The translations under genes and the position numbers were made by a program. A stretch of DNA of 59,397 bases from an uncultured Lachnospiraceae bacterium (lineage in GTDB: Bacteria > Bacillota > Clostridia > Lachnospirales > Lachnospiraceae), in the NCBI GenBank assembly GCA_947172705.1, contig CAMWCA010000015.1, positions 1 to 59,397 of the forward strand, given 5' to 3'. Below, one piece after another: positions 1-8,535 of this stretch; the first letter of the stretch is position 1, and each line of letters begins with the position of its first letter. The notes beneath the pieces are model-generated. The model made no database searches and had not been told where the DNA came from. It was given only the letters and a program-made list of their open reading frames with translations.

Positions 1-64
1 TTCTGCAAATTCTATACTGTCTGGATTAGTTCCAATAATATTTACACCACAGTTTGCAAGCTCG
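1..64 (-). pseudogene. carB: carbamoyl-phosphate synthase large subunit fragment (junction)
   Basis: Read on the minus strand, these bases give 21 open codons containing GVNIIGTNPDSIEFAE, which resembles the conserved CarB stretch (GVxIIGTSPDSIDxAED) in an ATP-grasp half of carbamoyl-phosphate synthase. Nothing else of carB is present. The neighbouring U32 gene begins abruptly on the opposite strand at about base 56. The head-to-head join of two conserved gene interiors looks like a contig-edge chimera or a rearrangement breakpoint. The family call rests on recalled motif similarity over a very short stretch. Confidence 0.5.
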
Positions 65-1261
65 TTGGAGGTTTTAAAGACGGCTGTGCGTTTTGGCGCA
101 GATGCAGTGTATATCGGAGGAGAAGCTTTTGGGCTGAGGGCAAAGGCAAAAAATTTTTCCGGTGAGGAGATGAAGGAGGGCATTGCCTTTGCCCATGCCC
201 ATAACGTAAAGGTTCATGTGACAGCAAACATACTGGCGCATAACGACGATCTTTCCGGTGCTGAAGCATATTTTTATGAACTAAAGGAATTAAAGCCCGA
301 TGCCCTGATCATCGCTGACCCGGGCATGTTTATGCTGGCAAAGGAGATTTGTCCGGAAATCGACATCCACATATCCACCCAGGCGAACAACACCAATTAC
401 ATGACTTACCTGTTCTGGCACAGGCTGGGGGCAAAAAGAGTGGTTTCCGCAAGGGAGCTTTCCTTAAAGGAGATCAAAGAGATACGCAGCCGGATACCGG
501 AGGATATGGAGATCGAAAGCTTTATTCATGGGGCAATGTGCATTTCCTATTCCGGAAGGTGTCTGCTGAGCAGTTATTTTACAGGAAGAGATGCCAATCA
601 GGGGGCGTGTACCCACCCCTGCCGATGGAAATATGCGGTGGTGGAAGAAAAACGCCCGGGGGAATATATTCCCGTCTATGAGAATGAAAGAGGCACTTAC
701 CTGTTTAATTCAAAGGATCTGTGCATGATAGAGCATATTCCGGAAATGATGGATGCGGGAATTGACAGCTTTAAAATAGAGGGAAGAATGAAAACGGCGC
801 TTTATGTGGCGACTGTGGCGAGAACCTATCGAAGAGCCATCGATGATTATCTGGAATCGGAGGAGAAATATCGTTCCAATATGGGCTGGTACCAGGAGGA
901 GATCTCCAAATGTACCTACCGTAATTTTACCACCGGATTTTACTTTGGCAAAGCCGATGAAAAAACCCAGATCTATGACAACAATACCTATGTAAATGAA
1001 TATATTTATCTTGGAATTGCAGAAGAAGTATCCGGGGAAGGGCTTGTGCGCATAGAGCAGAAAAATAAGTTCTGTGTGGGAGATCAGATCGAGATCATGA
1101 AGCCTGACGGAAGGAACATAGAGGCGGAGGTTTTGAGTCTTACAACCCAGGAAGGGGAGGCAGTTTTAAGCGCGCCTCATTCCAAACAGATCCTGTGGGT
1201 AGGATTGAGCCAGGCTGCAGAGCAATACGATCTGCTGAGAATACGGAATTGTACAATATGA
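65..1261 (+). CDS. U32 family peptidase-like protein, 5' end missing
   Basis: Peptidase U32 family. Characterised relatives include collagenase-like PrtC and TrhP-type proteins that help hydroxylate tRNA wobble uridine; the exact role here is not known. The U32 signature is visible mid-protein (ESFIHGAMCISYSGRCLLS), followed by the Cys cluster GACTHPCRW. The frame stays open to base 1, but family-like sequence starts only at ASSLEVLK (base 56). Residues before that do not look like the usual N-terminus of the family, so about 10-15 residues and the true start are absent. The TTG at 65 is only a formal start. It lies upstream of glnN with no clear terminator between them. Confidence 0.85.
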   Translation: MEVLKTAVRFGADAVYIGGEAFGLRAKAKNFSGEEMKEGIAFAHAHNVKVHVTANILAHNDDLSGAEAYFYELKELKPDALIIADPGMFMLAKEICPEIDIHISTQANNTNYMTYLFWHRLGAKRVVSARELSLKEIKEIRSRIPEDMEIESFIHGAMCISYSGRCLLSSYFTGRDANQGACTHPCRWKYAVVEEKRPGEYIPVYENERGTYLFNSKDLCMIEHIPEMMDAGIDSFKIEGRMKTALYVATVARTYRRAIDDYLESEEKYRSNMGWYQEEISKCTYRNFTTGFYFGKADEKTQIYDNNTYVNEYIYLGIAEEVSGEGLVRIEQKNKFCVGDQIEIMKPDGRNIEAEVLSLTTQEGEAVLSAPHSKQILWVGLSQAAEQYDLLRIRNCTI

Positions 1262-1290
1262 CTATGGGAATAAAAGGTCATAAGAGCTTT

Positions 1291-1336
1291 TTGTCAAATT
1301 ATCATAAAAATAAAAAAAACTATTGCAATTTGACAA
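1291..1336. promoter_or_regulatory. inverted repeat upstream of glnN
   Basis: TTGTCAAA at 1291-1298 and TTTGACAA at 1329-1336 form a perfect 8-bp inverted repeat, 38 bp from start to start. The right arm lies between the two boxes of the likely glnN promoter. This could be an operator for a nitrogen regulator, but no bound protein can be named from sequence. Confidence 0.3.
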
Positions 1337-1351
1337 ATTATAGGGTATCTT
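1323..1351 (+). promoter_or_regulatory. predicted sigma-A promoter for glnN
   Basis: TTGCAA (1323-1328), a 17-nt spacer and TATCTT (1346-1351). A second -35-like box TTGACA sits at 1330-1335, but its spacing to a -10 is poorer. Transcription from here would run through the hairpin leader at 1361-1428 before reaching glnN. Confidence 0.45.
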
Positions 1352-1360
1352 AAAGAAAAC

Positions 1361-1428
1361 GAAGGGAAGAATCCTTCAAAATAAAATGCCGAACGAAGAT
1401 GTTCCAAAGTTTTTTGGAGCATTTTTTG
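1361..1428 (+). promoter_or_regulatory. glnN leader: two small hairpins and an overlapping terminator
   Basis: Three structures lie in order. Hairpin 1 is GAAGG/CCTTC (1361-1377) with loop GAAGAAT. Hairpin 2 is GAAC/GTTC (1391-1404) with hexaloop GAAGAT. A 10-bp intrinsic terminator (1399-1422) is followed by six Ts. Hairpin 2 and the terminator share bases 1399-1404 and cannot form together. The arrangement resembles ANTAR-protein antitermination leaders, and ANTAR regulators are known beside some clostridial glutamine synthetase genes. The loops do not match the published A1/G4 hexaloop rule exactly, so the ANTAR assignment is inference; the attenuator geometry is seen directly. Confidence 0.6.
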
Positions 1429-1457
1429 TGTTTATAGGTATGAAAGGGAGAAAAAAG

Positions 1458-3569
1458 ATGAGTGAAGTGATTAATGTGGAAGAACTTTTTGGCAGCAAGG
1501 TTTTCACCCGTGCCACCATGAAGGAACGTTTGCCAAAGAACGTGTACAAAGAAGCAATTAAGGTGATGGAGCAGGGAGGAGAATTATCTCCTGCGGCTGC
1601 GGATGTGGTTGCAAAGGCGATGAAGGACTGGGCGGTAGAAAACGGCGCTACCCACTATACCCACTGGTTCCAGCCCCTTACCGGAATTACTGCTGAGAAG
1701 CATGATTCTTTTGTTTCTCATCCTGATGAAAACGGCAAAATGATAATGGATTTTTCGGGTAAGGAATTGATCAAGGGCGAGCCGGATGCCTCTTCTTTTC
1801 CGTCAGGAGGGCTTCGCGCCACCTTTGAGGCAAGGGGATATACGGCATGGGATATTACATCTCCGGCATTTTTAAAAGAAGACGCTACAGGAGTAATTCT
1901 TTGCATCCCTACCGCATTCTGCTCTTATAAGGGGGAAGCACTGGATAAGAAAACGCCGTTGCTCCGCTCCATGGAAGCAATCAGTCAGCAGGCGCTGCGT
2001 ATTGTGAAGCTTTTTGGCAATACGGAAGCTACCAAAGTGGTTGCAAGTGTGGGACCTGAGCAGGAATATTTCCTGGTGGACAGAGAAAAATATTTAAAGA
2101 GAACAGACCTGATCTTTACCGGACGCACGCTGTTTGGCGCTCCTGCACCCAAGGGACAGGAGATGGAGGATCATTACTTTGGCACCATCCGCGAGCGCAT
2201 CGGTGCATATATGAAGGATCTGAACATTGAATTGTGGAAACTGGGGGTTACGGCAAAGGCTCAGCACAACGAGGTGGCTCCGGCGCAGCATGAGCTGGCT
2301 CCCATTTATGAGACTGCAAATATTGCGGTAGATCATAATCAATTGGTAATGGAGACCATGAAAAAGGTAGCGGGACGCCACGGGCTTACCTGCCTGCTTC
2401 ATGAGAAGCCCTTTGCGGGAGTGAATGGTTCCGGAAAGCATAATAACTGGTCCCTGACCACAGATAACGGTGTAAACCTTCTGGACCCCGGGGAGACACC
2501 CAATGAAAATATTCAGTTCCTGCTGGTGCTTGCCTGCATTATCAAGGCAGTTGACAGACATGCGGATCTGCTTCGCCAGAGCGCATCGGATGTGGGGAAC
2601 GATCACAGATTGGGGGCAAACGAAGCGCCTCCGGCAATCATTTCCGTGTTCTTAGGGGAACAGCTTGAGGATGTGGTGAAACAGCTGGTGGAGACAGGAG
2701 AGGCATCTCGCTGTATAGAGGGAGGAAAGCTGGAAACCGGGGTTTCCACACTGCCTGATTTTACCAAGGACGCGACAGACAGAAACAGGACTTCACCCTT
2801 TGCCTTTACAGGAAATAAATTTGAGTTCCGTATGGTAGGCTCTGCCGATTCCATTGCAAGCCCTAACACCATATTGAATGCCATCGTTGCAGAAGCCTTT
2901 TGCGAGGCGGCAGATGTTTTGGAAAAGGCGGATAATTTTGAACTTGCGGTACATGATCTGATCAAGGAATACCTTACAAAGCATCAGAGAATTATCTTTA
3001 ACGGAGACGGTTATTCCGAGGCATGGGTAGCGGAAGCTGAGAGAAGAGGGCTTCCTAACATTAAATCCATGATCGAGGCAGTGGATACGCTGACAACGGA
3101 AAAATCTGTTCAGCTTTTCAATAAATTTGGTATTTTCACCAAGGCGGAATTGGAATCCAGGGAAGAAATTCTCTACGAAACCTATGCTAAGACCATTAAT
3201 ATTGAAGCCCTCACCATGATCGATATGGCGTCCAAACAGATTATTCCTGCCGTGATCAGGTACACGAAATCTCTTGCAGACACGGTAATTGCAGTGAAGG
3301 AAGCAGGTGCAGACGCATCTGCGCAGGCTGATCTGTTGAAGGCAGTTTCCGAAAAGCTCACCGCCATGAAGGCAGCCCTTGCAAAGCTGGAGGAAGTGGA
3401 GGCAAAGGCAGGCGCTATGGAAAATGCAAAAGAGCAGGCATTCTATTATAAGGATGTGGTAAAGGCTGCAATGGACGACCTGAGAGCCCCTGCCGACGAA
3501 GCTGAGATGCTGGTAGATAAGCAGGTATGGCCGGTGCCTACCTACGGCGATCTGATTTTTGAAGTATAA
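1458..3569 (+). CDS. glnN: glutamine synthetase type III
   Basis: Condenses ammonium and glutamate to glutamine with ATP; cytoplasmic nitrogen assimilation. The 703 residues match the GSIII family (about 700 aa) rather than GSI (about 450). PEQEYF lies at residues 200-205, the GSIII stretch [16 protein letters not shown] starts at about 270, and a GKHNNWS segment follows. The start at 1458 is chosen because AGGGAGAAAAAAG precedes it by a normal distance; the in-frame ATG at 1386 lies inside the leader terminator. Expression is probably set by the leader at 1361-1428. A bidirectional terminator follows the gene. Confidence 0.97.
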   Translation: MSEVINVEELFGSKVFTRATMKERLPKNVYKEAIKVMEQGGELSPAAADVVAKAMKDWAVENGATHYTHWFQPLTGITAEKHDSFVSHPDENGKMIMDFSGKELIKGEPDASSFPSGGLRATFEARGYTAWDITSPAFLKEDATGVILCIPTAFCSYKGEALDKKTPLLRSMEAISQQALRIVKLFGNTEATKVVASVGPEQEYFLVDREKYLKRTDLIFTGRTLFGAPAPKGQEMEDHYFGTIRERIGAYMKDLNIELWKLGVTAKAQHNEVAPAQHELAPIYETANIAVDHNQLVMETMKKVAGRHGLTCLLHEKPFAGVNGSGKHNNWSLTTDNGVNLLDPGETPNENIQFLLVLACIIKAVDRHADLLRQSASDVGNDHRLGANEAPPAIISVFLGEQLEDVVKQLVETGEASRCIEGGKLETGVSTLPDFTKDATDRNRTSPFAFTGNKFEFRMVGSADSIASPNTILNAIVAEAFCEAADVLEKADNFELAVHDLIKEYLTKHQRIIFNGDGYSEAWVAEAERRGLPNIKSMIEAVDTLTTEKSVQLFNKFGIFTKAELESREEILYETYAKTINIEALTMIDMASKQIIPAVIRYTKSLADTVIAVKEAGADASAQADLLKAVSEKLTAMKAALAKLEEVEAKAGAMENAKEQAFYYKDVVKAAMDDLRAPADEAEMLVDKQVWPVPTYGDLIFEV

Positions 3570-3604
3570 TAGCGGGCAATAGGTTCCGCGAAAGATGTTT
3601 ATGT

Positions 3605-3650
3605 TAAAAAAAGCCCCTCCGACCATAAATCAGAGGGGCTGTATATTTTT
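3605..3650. terminator. bidirectional terminator between convergent genes
   Basis: AGCCCCTC (3612-3619) and GAGGGGCT (3633-3640) form an 8-bp GC-rich stem. An A-run lies on the left (T-run for the minus strand) and GTATATTTTT on the right, so it can end both glnN and the minus-strand gene that stops at 3660. Confidence 0.85.
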
Positions 3651-3659
3651 ATAAAAAAC

Positions 3660-4331
3660 TCAGTCAACCTTTACTTCCAGATATCCCAAAAGCTTGCTCA
3701 TATCGTACTCGGCGATCACGCCCAGATTGGAATCATAAAATTTACCGTCATAGTGAACCAGATAATGGCAGTAGAGTCCCATCTTTTCCATCATGATGCA
3801 GCATTTAGGGAGGGTTGCCTCGTGTCCTTCTGTGTATACGATCACGTCGCTGTGATCGATGCCGTAATAATTCAAAGCGGAGATCACCCGTCCCATGGTT
3901 GCCTGCCACTCCCGGCAGTCCATAACGCTGATTACCTCGGCGATGGTAACGCCGGCAAGCATGGCGACACAGGTCTGCCCGCACAAGCCGTCTTCCGGTT
4001 GAATAATGACTTCAATACCGTCGATTTTGCGGACAGGGTTTTCAAAGCTGTATGGGCTGTTGCGATCCATCTGGATCAGGCTTCCGTTGATGTGGAGCAG
4101 GATCTTATGGATCTGTGAGATGTCGATATGGGAAACGTCCTGATCCAGAAGATGGATCTTGTAGTTTCCTTTGTTCTCAGGAATCAGCTCGCACTCTATG
4201 ATCTTGTTGTCCAGGACGATGTCTGCTTTGATGATATCCCGAAGCTTGCAGACTTCCCAGACATTAAAGGGGATGCGTATGGTATAAAGAGACTCTTCTT
4301 TCTCAATTTTACCGTCAAAAAAATACCTCAT
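3660..4331 (-). CDS. putative C39-like cysteine peptidase domain protein
   Basis: Unrecognised protein of 223 residues. The C-terminal half resembles peptidase C39-like/papain-fold domains: Q111 lies six residues before C117 in QPEDGLCGQTCVAML, and a later HYLVHYDGKFYDSN supplies His and Asp candidates. No signal peptide or transmembrane segment is seen, so it probably acts in the cytoplasm. The start at 4331 is chosen for the AGGAGGA site just upstream; the open frame runs on to 4526 without another good ribosome site. It is a single gene between glnN and tRNA-Gln. Peptidase activity is inferred from fold-like motifs only. Confidence 0.7.
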   Translation of the reverse strand: MRYFFDGKIEKEESLYTIRIPFNVWEVCKLRDIIKADIVLDNKIIECELIPENKGNYKIHLLDQDVSHIDISQIHKILLHINGSLIQMDRNSPYSFENPVRKIDGIEVIIQPEDGLCGQTCVAMLAGVTIAEVISVMDCREWQATMGRVISALNYYGIDHSDVIVYTEGHEATLPKCCIMMEKMGLYCHYLVHYDGKFYDSNLGVIAEYDMSKLLGYLEVKVD

Positions 4332-4492
4332 AAATATAATCCTCCTGCATGCTAATACATTTATTTGCCTTCTCTTTGTTTCACGATAACAGATTTTCAG
4401 ATAATTGAAAACCTGTTTTTCCTTTGAATTTGGAAAGTATTGAAAAAAAAACAGCCTGTCAAAAATGTAACGAAAAAATTTTAATTTTCTAC

Positions 4493-4521
4493 TTGCCAAA
4501 TAGGTCATTATTGTGTATAAT
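4493..4521 (+). promoter_or_regulatory. sigma-A promoter for tRNA-Gln
   Basis: TTGCCA (4493-4498), a 17-nt spacer and a consensus TATAAT (4516-4521), placed 18 bases before the mature tRNA 5' end. Confidence 0.8.
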
Positions 4522-4539
4522 ACCAAAAGTAATCAATAT

Positions 4540-4611
4540 TGGGCTATCGCCAAACGGTAAGGCAACGGACTCTGACTCCGTCATTTCAAGGTTCGAATCC
4601 TTGTAGCCCAG
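4540..4611 (+). tRNA. tRNA-Gln (CTG anticodon)
   Basis: A 72-nt cloverleaf. Acceptor strands TGGGCTA and TAGCCCA pair, with G as discriminator. The anticodon stem ACGGA/TCCGT encloses the loop CTCTGAC, giving anticodon CTG for CAG codons, and the T arm is CAAGG-TTCGAAT-CCTTG. The CCA tail is not encoded. It is transcribed alone, between its own promoter and terminator. Confidence 0.95.
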
Positions 4612-4619
4612 CTGGAAAA

Positions 4620-4650
4620 CCCCGGTGGAAAAATTCTGCCGGGGCTTTGT
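4620..4650 (+). terminator. terminator after tRNA-Gln
   Basis: CCCCGG (4620-4625) pairs with CCGGGG (4639-4644), followed by CTTTGTGTTT. The T-run is imperfect but the position directly after the tRNA fits. Confidence 0.75.
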
Positions 4651-4766
4651 GTTTCAAGGAATTGAATTGTAATTAATGTGAAAGCTGTGTATAATATTGA
4701 TAATGGAAAAAAGATAGATGATTTTTGGCATTTTATGATAAAGTGGAACGGAAAGCGAGGTTTAGA

Positions 4767-5099
4767 ATGGAAGAAAAAATGAAGGTTCTTCGTTTGTTTA
4801 TAAATGAAGTAGAACGAAAGTTAGGAGACTCAATCAGTAAAATTATTTTGTACGGTTCATACGCCAGAGAAGATTGCAGGGAAAACTCAGACATAGATAT
4901 TATGATATTAACACCGTTGATGGAGAATGAAATCAGGGGAATTGAAGATGCAGTGTATGACCTGGCATATGATTACAGTTTAGAATATGATGTCACAATA
5001 AGCGTTAATATAAAAAATGAGGATCATTTTAATTACTGGCTTGGAGCGCTGCCATATTATGATAATGTAAAGAGGGAGGGAGTCATCCTTGCAGGATAA
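4767..5099 (+). CDS. MNT-type nucleotidyltransferase (HEPN/MNT pair)
   Basis: Minimal nucleotidyltransferase of 110 residues with the pol-beta signature GSYAREDCRENSDIDIMIL (GS...SDID metal-binding Asp pair). In characterised HEPN/MNT modules the MNT protein neutralises the HEPN RNase toxin, in some cases by AMPylating it. The ATG at 4767 is preferred because the domain begins there; an in-frame TTG at 4725 would add 14 residues. It overlaps the HEPN gene by 11 bp, implying translational coupling. Confidence 0.85.
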   Translation: MEEKMKVLRLFINEVERKLGDSISKIILYGSYAREDCRENSDIDIMILTPLMENEIRGIEDAVYDLAYDYSLEYDVTISVNIKNEDHFNYWLGALPYYDNVKREGVILAG

Positions 5100-5490
5100 A
5101 AGAAAAATAGATTTATGCAAATATCGGATGGAAAATTCTTCAGATAGTCTCAAGGTTGCTCAGGATTGCTTAACAAAAGGATATTATAAAGATGCAGTTA
5201 ATCGTTCCTATTATGCAGTATTCTATGCAGTCAAGTCTATTCTGGCGCTGGAAGGAAAAGACTTTAAGAGACATAAGGATGTAATCGCCTATTTTAATCA
5301 GGCTTATGTTGCATCGGGAGTTATTCCCAGAGAAATTGGAAGAAAAGTAGGACGACTACAGCAAAAACGGGAAAAAAGTGACTATGACGATTTTTATCTT
5401 GCATCGAAAGAAGAAACGATGGAGCAAATAGTAAATGCAAATGAGGTAATTGCAGCTATTAAGGAGTACTTGAAAAAGGAAGGCTTGTAA
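5089..5490 (+). CDS. HEPN domain protein, partner of the MNT gene
   Basis: HEPN-fold all-helical protein of 133 residues, starting at a TTG inside the end of the MNT gene. The RSYYAVFYAVKSIL helix is typical of the family, but where active members carry Arg-x6-His (RxYYAxFH), this protein has Tyr in place of His. A later RHKDVI segment matches the second conserved block. It may thus be a weak or inactive RNase or serve as a substrate-binding subunit. ATG 5128 is an alternative start that would lose the coupling. The toxin-antitoxin role is inferred from gene pairing. Confidence 0.8.
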   Translation: MQDKRKIDLCKYRMENSSDSLKVAQDCLTKGYYKDAVNRSYYAVFYAVKSILALEGKDFKRHKDVIAYFNQAYVASGVIPREIGRKVGRLQQKREKSDYDDFYLASKEETMEQIVNANEVIAAIKEYLKKEGL

Positions 5491-5510
5491 GAGAAGGAGT
5501 AAATTCAGGC

Positions 5511-6227
5511 ATGTATTGTTTTCAAAGCAGAATCAGATACAGCGAACTAGACGAGACAGGGCATTTAAGGCTGGAATCCCTGCTGGATTATTTTCAGGAC
5601 TGTTCTACTTTTCAGTCGGAAGATATTGGGCTTGGCATTTATTATTTAAAGGAAAAGCATTTGGTGTGGGTCATGTCCTCCTGGCAGATTGTGGTAGACC
5701 GTTTCCCTGAGCTTGGAGAGCGGATTACGGTGGGGACATCGCCTTATGAGTTTAAAGGATTTATCGGGTACAGAAATTTCCTGATGACCGATGAAGAGGG
5801 AAAATGGCTTGCCCATGCCAACTCTATCTGGAGTCTATTGGATACGGAAACCGGAAAGCCGGTAAGACCTTCCCAGGAAATTTTGGAGGGATATGTTCTG
5901 GAACCCAAGCTGGATATGGAATATGCCCCCAGAAGAATTGATCAGCCGGAGTTTCTGGAGGCGGGAGAAAAAATACAGATCAAAAGACATCATCTGGATA
6001 CCAATTACCATGTGAATAACGGTCAGTTTGTGAGGATCGCCATCGACAGTCTGGGAAAAGAAAACCGGATAAAGCAATTGAGGGCGGAATACAAGAAACA
6101 GGTGATGCTGGGGGATGTGCTGATTCCATACATAGGAAAAACAAAGGAAGATCAATATGTGGTGGTGCTGAAGGATCAGGGCGATGGGATCTGCTGCATT
6201 GTGGAGCTGCAAATGGAAAGGAAGTAA
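5511..6227 (+). CDS. acyl-ACP thioesterase
   Basis: Acyl-ACP thioesterase family (FatA/FatB-like double hotdog), which releases free fatty acids from acyl carrier protein; cytoplasmic. At 238 residues it is the usual bacterial length. The first hotdog covers residues 1-130 (RIRYSELDETGHL...SIWSLLDT). The second contains HLDTNYHVNNGQF, where the N-x-H pair provides catalytic residues. The next gene starts six bases after its stop, so the two are probably co-transcribed. Substrate chain length cannot be told. Confidence 0.9.
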   Translation: MYCFQSRIRYSELDETGHLRLESLLDYFQDCSTFQSEDIGLGIYYLKEKHLVWVMSSWQIVVDRFPELGERITVGTSPYEFKGFIGYRNFLMTDEEGKWLAHANSIWSLLDTETGKPVRPSQEILEGYVLEPKLDMEYAPRRIDQPEFLEAGEKIQIKRHHLDTNYHVNNGQFVRIAIDSLGKENRIKQLRAEYKKQVMLGDVLIPYIGKTKEDQYVVVLKDQGDGICCIVELQMERK

Positions 6228-6232
6228 GAGAA

Positions 6233-7075
6233 GTGATAGAGCTTGGAAAAAGTCAGGAACTGACAATTGTAAAAAAAGTGGAATTTGGCGTATATCTTGG
6301 AGATACACAGGATGGGCTGGAAAGTGAAGAGCGGGTGCTTTTACCCAAAAAGGAAGTGCCTGAGGAAGCCCAGACAGGGGACAGAATGCAGGTATTTATT
6401 TACAGGGATTCCAAGGATCGCCTGATTGCAACCACCAGGCAACCGGAATTTTCGGTAGGGGAGACGGCGGTGCTCAAGGTGAAGGAGGTAGGAAAGATCG
6501 GCGCTTTCCTGGGCTGGGAACTGGAAAAGGATCTGCTTTTGCCCTTCAAGGAGCAGACCGCCAGAGTGCAGGCAGGGGATGAATGCCTTGTGGCTCTCTA
6601 TATTGACAAAAGCGGACGGCTTTGCACCACCATGAAGGTATATCCTTATCTGCGGACGGACAGCCCTTATCATAAGGACGACAGGGTAACAGGCAGAGTA
6701 TATGAGATCGCTGAAAATTATGGCGTATTTGTGGCAGTAGACGACTGCTACAGCGGGTTGATTCCCAAAAAGGAACCTGTCATGGGGCTTAAGGTGGGGG
6801 ATCAGGTAGAGATGAGGGTCGGGCAGGTGCTAGAGGACGGAAAGCTTACCCTGAGCCTTCGTGAAAAAGCGTATATTCAGATGATCAGCGATGGGGAGAA
6901 GCTGCTGGATATGCTGGAGAAAAAAGGAGGCAGGCTGCCCTTTAATGACAAGGCTGATCCGGAACTGATTCGGGAAGCTACCGGTATGAGTAAAAACGAG
7001 TTTAAAAGGGCGGTGGGAAATCTGTATAAGCAGAGGTTAATTGTAATAGAACCGGATGGAATCAGAAAGGTTTAA
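6233..7075 (+). CDS. S1 RNA-binding protein, CvfB/YitL family
   Basis: CvfB-like protein of 280 residues, known in Firmicutes as an RNA-binding regulator of virulence or exoprotein genes. Several S1-type beta-barrels run in tandem (residues about 5-65, 70-140, 145-215; the third is VTGRVYEIAENYGVFVAVDD), followed by a C-terminal winged-helix-like segment with GRLPFNDKADPELIR. The GTG at 6233 follows GGAAG at proper spacing. It overlaps the open frame of the next gene, but that gene's chosen start lies just past the stop. Confidence 0.85.
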   Translation: MIELGKSQELTIVKKVEFGVYLGDTQDGLESEERVLLPKKEVPEEAQTGDRMQVFIYRDSKDRLIATTRQPEFSVGETAVLKVKEVGKIGAFLGWELEKDLLLPFKEQTARVQAGDECLVALYIDKSGRLCTTMKVYPYLRTDSPYHKDDRVTGRVYEIAENYGVFVAVDDCYSGLIPKKEPVMGLKVGDQVEMRVGQVLEDGKLTLSLREKAYIQMISDGEKLLDMLEKKGGRLPFNDKADPELIREATGMSKNEFKRAVGNLYKQRLIVIEPDGIRKV

Positions 7076-7085
7076 GGGAAATGAC

Positions 7086-8030
7086 ATGAACAGTAAAAAA
7101 GCAAATTGGGCATTTTTAATAACAATTGCAGCCTATTTGGGAATGACGATCCTGATAGCGCTTTTCTTTCCGGCGGTGGCGGAGAACCTGGTACTGAGCA
7201 ATCTGATCTGCGAAACGGTGCTTTTGCTGCCGATTTTGCTCTTTCTCTTCACATCCAGGGACAGTGTGGGGATGTTTTTTCCCTTCCATAAAATAAAATT
7301 CACATCTGTGTTGATGATCGGCTTGTTTACCTTTTTAAGCGTCCCTTTTTTAACACTGCTAAATCTGTTCAGCCAGCTTTGGGTGGACAACGAGGTGGCG
7401 CTGGCAATGGAAAATCTCCAGATAACGGAGATGCCCTTTGGGCTGGTGTTCCTTTCAATGGCGATTATTGCACCTGTGTTTGAAGAAGTGATATGCCGGG
7501 GGGCATATTACAATTCTTACCGCAAATCAAGCGGCGCCTTTAAAGGAATGGTTCTTTCGGCTTTGATCTTTGCCCTTTTTCATATGAATTTCAATCAGGC
7601 AAGTTATGCGTTTGTAATGGGGGTCATGGCGGTGCTTCTGGTGGAGGCAACGGGGAGCCTCTGGTCTTCCATCCTGTATCATGGCTTTATCAATGGAAGC
7701 CAGGTGATACTGATGTACACGGTAATGAAGGACAATCCCAGCTTATACACGGAACAGGCGGAACTTATGACCACAGATGTGATGCTTTACGGGATCGGGG
7801 CGTATCTGCTTATTGTAGCGGTAACGCTGCCCCTTGCCTGGGCAGTGCTGGTGTGGATCAGTAAAAACGAGAAAAAGGAAGAAGCGTTGTCTGCTGTCTG
7901 GAGAAAGAGAAAAGAGAAAAAGGATAAGATCGTCACAGTACCTCTCGTACTGGGTCTTATCCTTTGCGCTGCCGGGATTTCAGGAATTTTCTTTCAGCTT
8001 GTGCTGAAAGTCCTGGAATACACGCTTTAA
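7086..8030 (+). CDS. CPBP (CAAX-like) intramembrane metalloprotease
   Basis: Polytopic membrane protein of 314 residues from the ABI/CPBP family of glutamate intramembrane proteases. All family motifs are present: EExxxR in FEEVICRGAYY, FHxxxN in FHMNFNQ, and HxxxN in YHGFINGS. About eight hydrophobic segments are visible, plus a basic cytosolic stretch near residues 265-290. The ATG at 7086 is chosen over the ATG at 7056, which lies inside the upstream gene. In Firmicutes such proteins serve immunity to bacteriocins or protein maturation; the role here is unknown. Confidence 0.88.
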   Translation: MNSKKANWAFLITIAAYLGMTILIALFFPAVAENLVLSNLICETVLLLPILLFLFTSRDSVGMFFPFHKIKFTSVLMIGLFTFLSVPFLTLLNLFSQLWVDNEVALAMENLQITEMPFGLVFLSMAIIAPVFEEVICRGAYYNSYRKSSGAFKGMVLSALIFALFHMNFNQASYAFVMGVMAVLLVEATGSLWSSILYHGFINGSQVILMYTVMKDNPSLYTEQAELMTTDVMLYGIGAYLLIVAVTLPLAWAVLVWISKNEKKEEALSAVWRKRKEKKDKIVTVPLVLGLILCAAGISGIFFQLVLKVLEYTL

Positions 8031-8037
8031 GATTTTG

Positions 8038-8226
8038 TCAGATCAGCATGTCGATATTTCCCCCGATGTGAGGGTTTACGGACAATTCCATGGAACGATC
8101 CATCATGCTGATCAGGCTTTCGCCTGTTGCCTGAGAGTTTTCAAGCGCCTTATCAAGCACGGCGATTCCTACCTGGCTGGCAAGCTTGGTACTTGCCAGA
8201 GCGGTTGATAATTCCGGAATATTCAT
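8038..8226 (-). CDS. YjfB family putative motility protein
   Basis: Small protein of 62 residues resembling YjfB (putative motility protein family), with the pattern STALASTKLASQVGIAVLDK and a C-terminal NPHIGGNIDMLI. Relatives are small proteins of unknown function in motile Firmicutes. GGAATGATGG precedes the ATG. It is convergent with the CPBP gene, only seven bases apart. Its presence fits the flagellar genes elsewhere in the window. Confidence 0.8.
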   Translation of the reverse strand: MNIPELSTALASTKLASQVGIAVLDKALENSQATGESLISMMDRSMELSVNPHIGGNIDMLI

Positions 8227-8262
8227 ACCATCATTCCTTTCTGAAAATCTGTTGTCATATAC

Positions 8263-8271
8263 AGTATAACA
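8263..8271 (-). promoter_or_regulatory. extended -10 promoter for the YjfB-like gene
   Basis: The minus strand reads TGTTATACT, an extended -10 (TG-n-TATACT), about 40 bases before the ATG. No good -35 is present. The rest of the 8227-8535 intergenic gap is AT-rich; no confident promoter for the downstream PucR-type gene could be picked there. Confidence 0.45.
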
Positions 8272-8535
8272 TGAATCGGTAAAATGTGGAACATTTGTTT
8301 TTCACTTTTTACCGATTTTTGTATAGGTTGCATAGCGTATGGAATTGGATAAAAATGTCAAAATGCATTAAAAATACACAAATAAATTGCAAATGCAGGT
8401 AGATTTTTTTGTACATTTATATTAAAATAGAAAAGAAGTTTGTTTGAGAGAGGGTTCAGGGGTGCATTGAAAGACAGAAAATATTGTCTAATTTGCATAG
8501 TGTTCAGAGTATAGTGTAGAAGGAGCGAGGGGTAA

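Noticed and set aside
1361..1428. Known glutamine riboswitch (glnA RNA or downstream-peptide motif)
   Set aside because: The hairpins and loops do not resemble those motifs as recalled, and they are known mainly from cyanobacteria.
2793..3626. Long minus-strand ORF opposite glnN
   Set aside because: Antisense shadow of a well-conserved gene; composition unlike a protein.
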